Notes under the pieces: model-generated | What the model saw: only the letters and a program-made list of their open reading frames with translations | Databases searched by the model: none | Told to the model about the DNA's origin: nothing | Source of the DNA: Mogibacterium diversum_A | GTDB taxonomy: Bacteria > Bacillota > Clostridia > Peptostreptococcales > Anaerovoracaceae | Length of the DNA: 64,000 nucleotides | Assembly (NCBI RefSeq): GCF_938028775.1 | Contig: NZ_CALIZG010000021.1 | Coordinates: 32,435-96,434, forward strand | Direction of reading: 5' to 3' | Position numbers and translations under genes: made by a program | Part shown: one piece after another, positions 61,288 to 64,000 of the stretch | Position numbering within the stretch: the first letter of the stretch is position 1 | How the letters are laid out: each line of letters begins with the position of its first letter

Positions 61288-62523
61288 TTACTTAATGTTG
61301 AGAATCTTCTTTTCGCCTCTTTTTCTGTACTCATGAAGTTCAGCTGTTGCCGTTAGCAGAACATCTGTAGATGAGTTCAGTGCAGTCTCGCAAGAGTCCT
61401 GAATTACTCCGCAGATAAATCCAACACCAACAACCTGCATTGAAATGTCTGCAGGTAGCCCAAATAGTGAGCATGCTAGTGGAATTAGCAGCAGTGAGCC
61501 TCCTGCAACTCCGGAAGCGCCAGCTGCACTAATTGCAGTCAAGAATACCAGCAAGATCGCAGAAGGGATATCAACCTTTACACCCATAGTATTACAAGCT
61601 GCTAATGACATGACTGCGATGGTAACAGCTGCACCAGCCATGTTTATGGTTGCTCCTAGTGGAATTGAAATTGGATATGTGTTCACATCTAGACCGAGGT
61701 CTTCGCATAGCTCTAAATTAACTGGAATATTAGCAGCGGAGCTTCGCGTAAAGAATGCCGTTATACCGCTGTTACTTAGACACTTAAATACAAGTGGATA
61801 AGGGTTCTGGTGCGATGCCAAAAATACAATAAGCGGATTAATTACAAGAGCTATAAATACCATAGTTCCAACGAGGAGTAGAATAAGTGATGCGTATTTT
61901 GCAAGTGCTCCTATACCGCTAGTAGAAATGGAGTTAAATACTAGCCCCATTACACCGATAGGCGCAAACTGGATGATCCAACGAACACACTTAGTAATCG
62001 CATCAGATAGATCTGATAAAAGACCCTTAGTGGAGTCAGATGCCGACCTAAGAGCGACGCCGATTATGATCGCCCATGCTAGAACGCCGAGGAAGTTTGT
62101 GTTAACAATTGCGTTGATCGGGTTGTCAATGGCATTTAGAAGCACGGTCTTAAGGACTGATATGATATTGTCAGGTGCAGCAACCTTTTCAGCAGACTTC
62201 GCAAGAATAAGAGTCTGTGGGAATAAGAAGCTGGCAACGACAGCACAGAGTCCTGCGGAAAGTGTACCAACAATATATAGGACAATAACTGTAGACATAT
62301 TAGTTTTCGTTCCGGATTTATGCTGGGCGATAGCAGCCATTACAAGGATAAAAACCATCAGAGGAGCAATCGCTTTGAGTGCACCAACGAATAGATCGCC
62401 GAATAGCGTTAAAAATGCGAGTTGCTTCGGTGCTATAACGGCAAGCGAAATGCCGATAACAAGACCGATGATAATTTGCACAATTAAGCTTAGTTTGTTC
62501 CAAGCTTTAAAAATGGATTTCAT
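61288..62523 (-). CDS. sstT: Serine/threonine:Na+ symporter SstT
   Basis: 411 aa from ATG 62523. Dicarboxylate/amino acid:cation symporter fold with eight segments and two hairpins: FFTRSSAANIPVNLELCEDLG (Ser-rich HP1-type loop), IPLGATINMAGAAVTIAVMSLAA and ASGVAGGSLLLIPLACSLFG. Imports Ser/Thr with sodium, consistent with an amino-acid-fermenting organism. Monocistronic with its own promoter. Confidence 0.95.
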   Translation of the reverse strand: MKSIFKAWNKLSLIVQIIIGLVIGISLAVIAPKQLAFLTLFGDLFVGALKAIAPLMVFILVMAAIAQHKSGTKTNMSTVIVLYIVGTLSAGLCAVVASFLFPQTLILAKSAEKVAAPDNIISVLKTVLLNAIDNPINAIVNTNFLGVLAWAIIIGVALRSASDSTKGLLSDLSDAITKCVRWIIQFAPIGVMGLVFNSISTSGIGALAKYASLILLLVGTMVFIALVINPLIVFLASHQNPYPLVFKCLSNSGITAFFTRSSAANIPVNLELCEDLGLDVNTYPISIPLGATINMAGAAVTIAVMSLAACNTMGVKVDIPSAILLVFLTAISAAGASGVAGGSLLLIPLACSLFGLPADISMQVVGVGFICGVIQDSCETALNSSTDVLLTATAELHEYRKRGEKKILNIK

Positions 62524-62563
62524 ATAGAACCCCCTCAATTAAATAAAATATTTCGTACCGTTA

Positions 62564-62592
62564 TTTATACTACAAATAGCAACGTGCTGCAA
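62564..62592 (-). promoter_or_regulatory. Promoter of sstT
   Basis: On the minus strand TTGCAG (complement of 62587-62592), 17-base spacer and TATAAA (complement of 62564-62569), about 40 bases before the start codon. Confidence 0.75.
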
Positions 62593-62684
62593 TTAAAACA
62601 ATTTTATGACAAATATTTTGTGATAAAAAACAGTCTTAAAAAGAGCTGGCTCGAAACCAAGTTATGCATGAATGCAAAGGTTCA

Positions 62685-62713
62685 TTGCGGCAAAATACCG
62701 AGTGTGATAAACT
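62685..62713 (+). promoter_or_regulatory. Promoter of the DUF308-like gene
   Basis: TTGCGG (62685-62690), 17-base spacer and TAAACT (62708-62713), upstream of AGGAGGT and ATG 62746. Confidence 0.6.
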
Positions 62714-62745
62714 TAATAAGTTAAGAAACGATTAGGAGGTGCTAG

Positions 62746-63456
62746 ATGAGATTATTAGCTATGATTTCTAGTGCAATAATGGTAATAGTAGGTACGTTCT
62801 GCGTTGCCAATTCAACGGCAGCCTTTACTTCGGTTGCATTTGTTGTAGGTATCGCGCTGCTTATCATGGGAATATTAGAACTCGTCGTGTTCAGAAATGT
62901 TGGATATGAAGAGAACATGATAACTAAGACGTACGTTGTTCAGGCAGTAATCTCTGCATTTTTAGGGGTAATGTTCTTGTCTGGACAGGTGAGTGAGGAC
63001 GTAGCTGTAACAGCAATCTTTGCTATGATGCTCATGACCAGCGGACTGGCAGCAGATTTTAGTATAAATATCGATATAAAGACAAATTCTTTAAGTGAAA
63101 AAAGGACTTTCGTTCTCGGCACAGCCATGACGTTGCTCGGTGCGTACATGTTCTTCAACAAGAGCGTGTTAAACCTACATGTTATGCTACTTATTGGAAT
63201 TGCAGCCATTCTCATTGGAATAGATAGATTTAGAATCGGCATGAGTTTAGACTATAACAAGCCAGAGTTCTTAAGTAAAAATGAAGAAAAGCTTGAAAGA
63301 GCAAAAAGAGAAGAAAAGAGGAATACAAGAATAGCTATCGAAGCTACACGCCGATCGAGAGAGCAGCGCAACAAAATTAAGCAGCTTGAAGAGGAAATCT
63401 CGAAAGAAAGGTCAAGACGCGAGAGTATAGCTGGAGCAAGAAGAAATAAGAAGTAA
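62746..63456 (+). CDS. DUF308/HdeD-like membrane protein with C-terminal coiled coil
   Basis: 236 aa. Six hydrophobic segments in two or three similar pairs (residues ~5-160), typical of the DUF308/HdeD fold, then a highly charged cytosolic coiled coil (residues ~175-236, Glu/Arg/Lys-rich, ending AGARRNKK). The tail is unusual for HdeD proteins and may bind nucleic acid or a partner. Function unknown. Confidence 0.8.
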   Translation: MRLLAMISSAIMVIVGTFCVANSTAAFTSVAFVVGIALLIMGILELVVFRNVGYEENMITKTYVVQAVISAFLGVMFLSGQVSEDVAVTAIFAMMLMTSGLAADFSINIDIKTNSLSEKRTFVLGTAMTLLGAYMFFNKSVLNLHVMLLIGIAAILIGIDRFRIGMSLDYNKPEFLSKNEEKLERAKREEKRNTRIAIEATRRSREQRNKIKQLEEEISKERSRRESIAGARRNKK

Positions 63457-63468
63457 AATTTATAGTGT

Positions 63469-63517
63469 TAAGTGCTAAGTGCTAAGTGCTAAGTGCTAAG
63501 TGCTAAGTGCTAAGTGC
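63469..63517. repeat. Seven perfect copies of heptamer TAAGTGC
   Basis: Seven uninterrupted, identical TAAGTGC units (49 bases) 13 bases after the DUF308-like gene, followed by a degenerate half unit (CAAGC). Simple sequence of this kind is slippage-prone. Confidence 0.97.
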
Positions 63518-63621
63518 CAAGCGAGGCTGACGCAAATGATGAAAAAGAACAGGCAAATTTTGATGAAAATGCAAAGCTATACAGAAAAGGAATGTACATA
63601 TAAGAATATGAAGAGAACTAG

Positions 63622-63642
63622 GGCGTGGAGAAAATCCTCGCC
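63622..63642 (+). terminator. Weak terminator-like hairpin
   Basis: GGCG-GGA (63622-63629) and TCC-CGCC (63635-63642) pair around one T-T mismatch, followed by TTTCTACATTTTT. Probable end of the DUF308 transcript. The remaining 63518-63862 bases are AT-rich, with several TATATATAG motifs (around 63678, 63711, 63760, 63793) and no gene seen. Confidence 0.45.
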
Positions 63643-63862
63643 TTTCTACATTTTTAGCTAAAAAAAGAAAAAATACATATATATAGGTAAGTGCGTAAGT
63701 AAAGGCAGTATATATAGAATAAAATGTGCAGCACACATGAAAGCTATAATAATCAACAGTATATATATAGGTGAAATATAGATAAGTTATACATATATAT
63801 AGATGTGAAGATACAAAATAGATAATAATAAAACATGTAGTAATTTAAAGTGCAAAAAGCTA

Positions 63863-63891
63863 TTGACCAATAGTGTTATATTTCCTATAAT
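63863..63891 (+). promoter_or_regulatory. Near-consensus promoter at the right edge
   Basis: TTGACC (63863-63868), 17-base spacer, TATAAT (63886-63891). Confidence 0.85.
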
Positions 63892-63907
63892 AACAACACT
63901 CGTTGTT
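63892..63907 (+). promoter_or_regulatory. Palindromic operator candidate
   Basis: AACAAC (63892-63897) and GTTGTT (63902-63907) flank ACTC, a perfect 6-bp inverted repeat directly after the -10 box and across the expected start site, a classic repressor position. Confidence 0.6.
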
Positions 63908-63922
63908 TTAATTATGTGACGA

Positions 63923-64000
63923 GTGAGCGAGCCAGGGCGTGGCAAGCAAGAAATCTTAAAAAAGATGAAAAAAGTGCTTGACGAGTCAAAAATGGTGCGC
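63923..64000 (+). CDS. 5' end of a possible gene cut by the window edge
   Basis: From GTG 63923 the frame stays open to base 64000 (26 codons: MSEPGRGKQEILKKMKKVLDE...). The start has no clear ribosome-binding site, but it lies ~25 bases after the promoter/operator. The helix-like Lys/Glu pattern would fit the first helix of a small DNA-binding regulator. Too short to identify. Confidence 0.3.
   Translation, partial: MSEPGRGKQEILKKMKKVLDESKMVR

Noticed and set aside
61928..62527. 199-codon plus-strand open frame
   Set aside because: Antisense shadow of sstT, whose protein motifs are clear.
63469..63517. CRISPR array
   Set aside because: Uninterrupted heptamers without spacers and no cas genes.

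Overview
The window reads as chromosomal DNA of a low-to-moderate GC, strictly anaerobic member of the Clostridia. Pointers are a rubredoxin, the [FeFe]-hydrogenase maturase HydF, indolepyruvate:ferredoxin oxidoreductase next to a phosphate butyryltransferase-family enzyme, a T-family-like lysine riboswitch, strong GGAGG ribosome-binding sites and Bacillota gene orders (SRP RNA-dnaX-ybaB-recR). A peptostreptococcal/Family XIII-type amino-acid fermenter (Mogibacterium/Eubacterium-like) is an inference from gene content only.

Layout. 1-11.8 kb is an accessory type VII secretion (T7SS) region: the C-terminal two ATPase domains of EssC, an LXG-like substrate candidate, small helical T7SS partner proteins, a decayed second substrate gene, and two expanded paralog families (three membrane-anchored beta-propeller-like proteins and three leucine-rich-repeat lipoproteins). 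Truncated copies and mosaic paralogs show repeated recombination. 11.9-21 kb is housekeeping: SRP RNA, dnaX, ybaB, recR, mutM, tcdA, a DUF445 protein, a cyclophilin, a CBS-containing Mn-pyrophosphatase, and a split ThrE-type exporter at 20.8-22.0 kb. 22.1-26.0 kb is a four-gene surface-glycan O-acylation cassette (SGNH, DUF4358-like, MBOAT, DHHW). It is followed by two tandem ~180-bp units whose nested stems covary, then a 49-aa exported peptide gene coupled to three tandem paralogs of unknown function (26.5-28.3 kb).

29-41.8 kb carries rubredoxin, yerC-hisC, nadE-hydF (minus strand), YhaM, RecD2, a ComF phosphoribosyltransferase, a ~180-nt structured RNA that looks like the raiA RNA, fumC and a SUKH-domain protein. 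41.8-42.45 kb is an unusual tandem array built from tRNA-Gly fragments, ending in an intact tRNA-Gly(TCC). 42.7-49.7 kb has two fused ATPase-permease ABC proteins and glnS with a compact structured leader. 49.7-53.3 kb is an FHA-FtsW/RodA fusion plus a transpeptidase (cell-wall synthesis pair) and a DUF3592-like protein. 53.4-55.4 kb is an NhaC-family transporter under a lysine riboswitch, so very likely a lysine transporter. 55.7-63.5 kb holds a pentapeptide-repeat protein, iorAB, ptb, pgeF, sstT and a DUF308-like membrane protein. The last 0.5 kb is AT-rich, with a seven-copy heptamer repeat and a strong promoter with an overlapping palindrome.

How genes work together. IorAB oxidises aryl-pyruvates to aryl-acyl-CoA with reduced ferredoxin, Ptb can turn acyl-CoA into acyl-phosphate for ATP, and HydF and rubredoxin belong to the same low-potential electron economy. 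Lysine and Ser/Thr transporters supply amino acids. The most promising undescribed items are the covarying tandem element at 26.03-26.39 kb, the tRNA-Gly-tailed repeat array at 41.87-42.37 kb, the peptide/three-paralog cluster at 26.5-28.3 kb, the glnS leader at 47.90-47.97 kb and the mosaic paralog arrays beside the T7SS genes.
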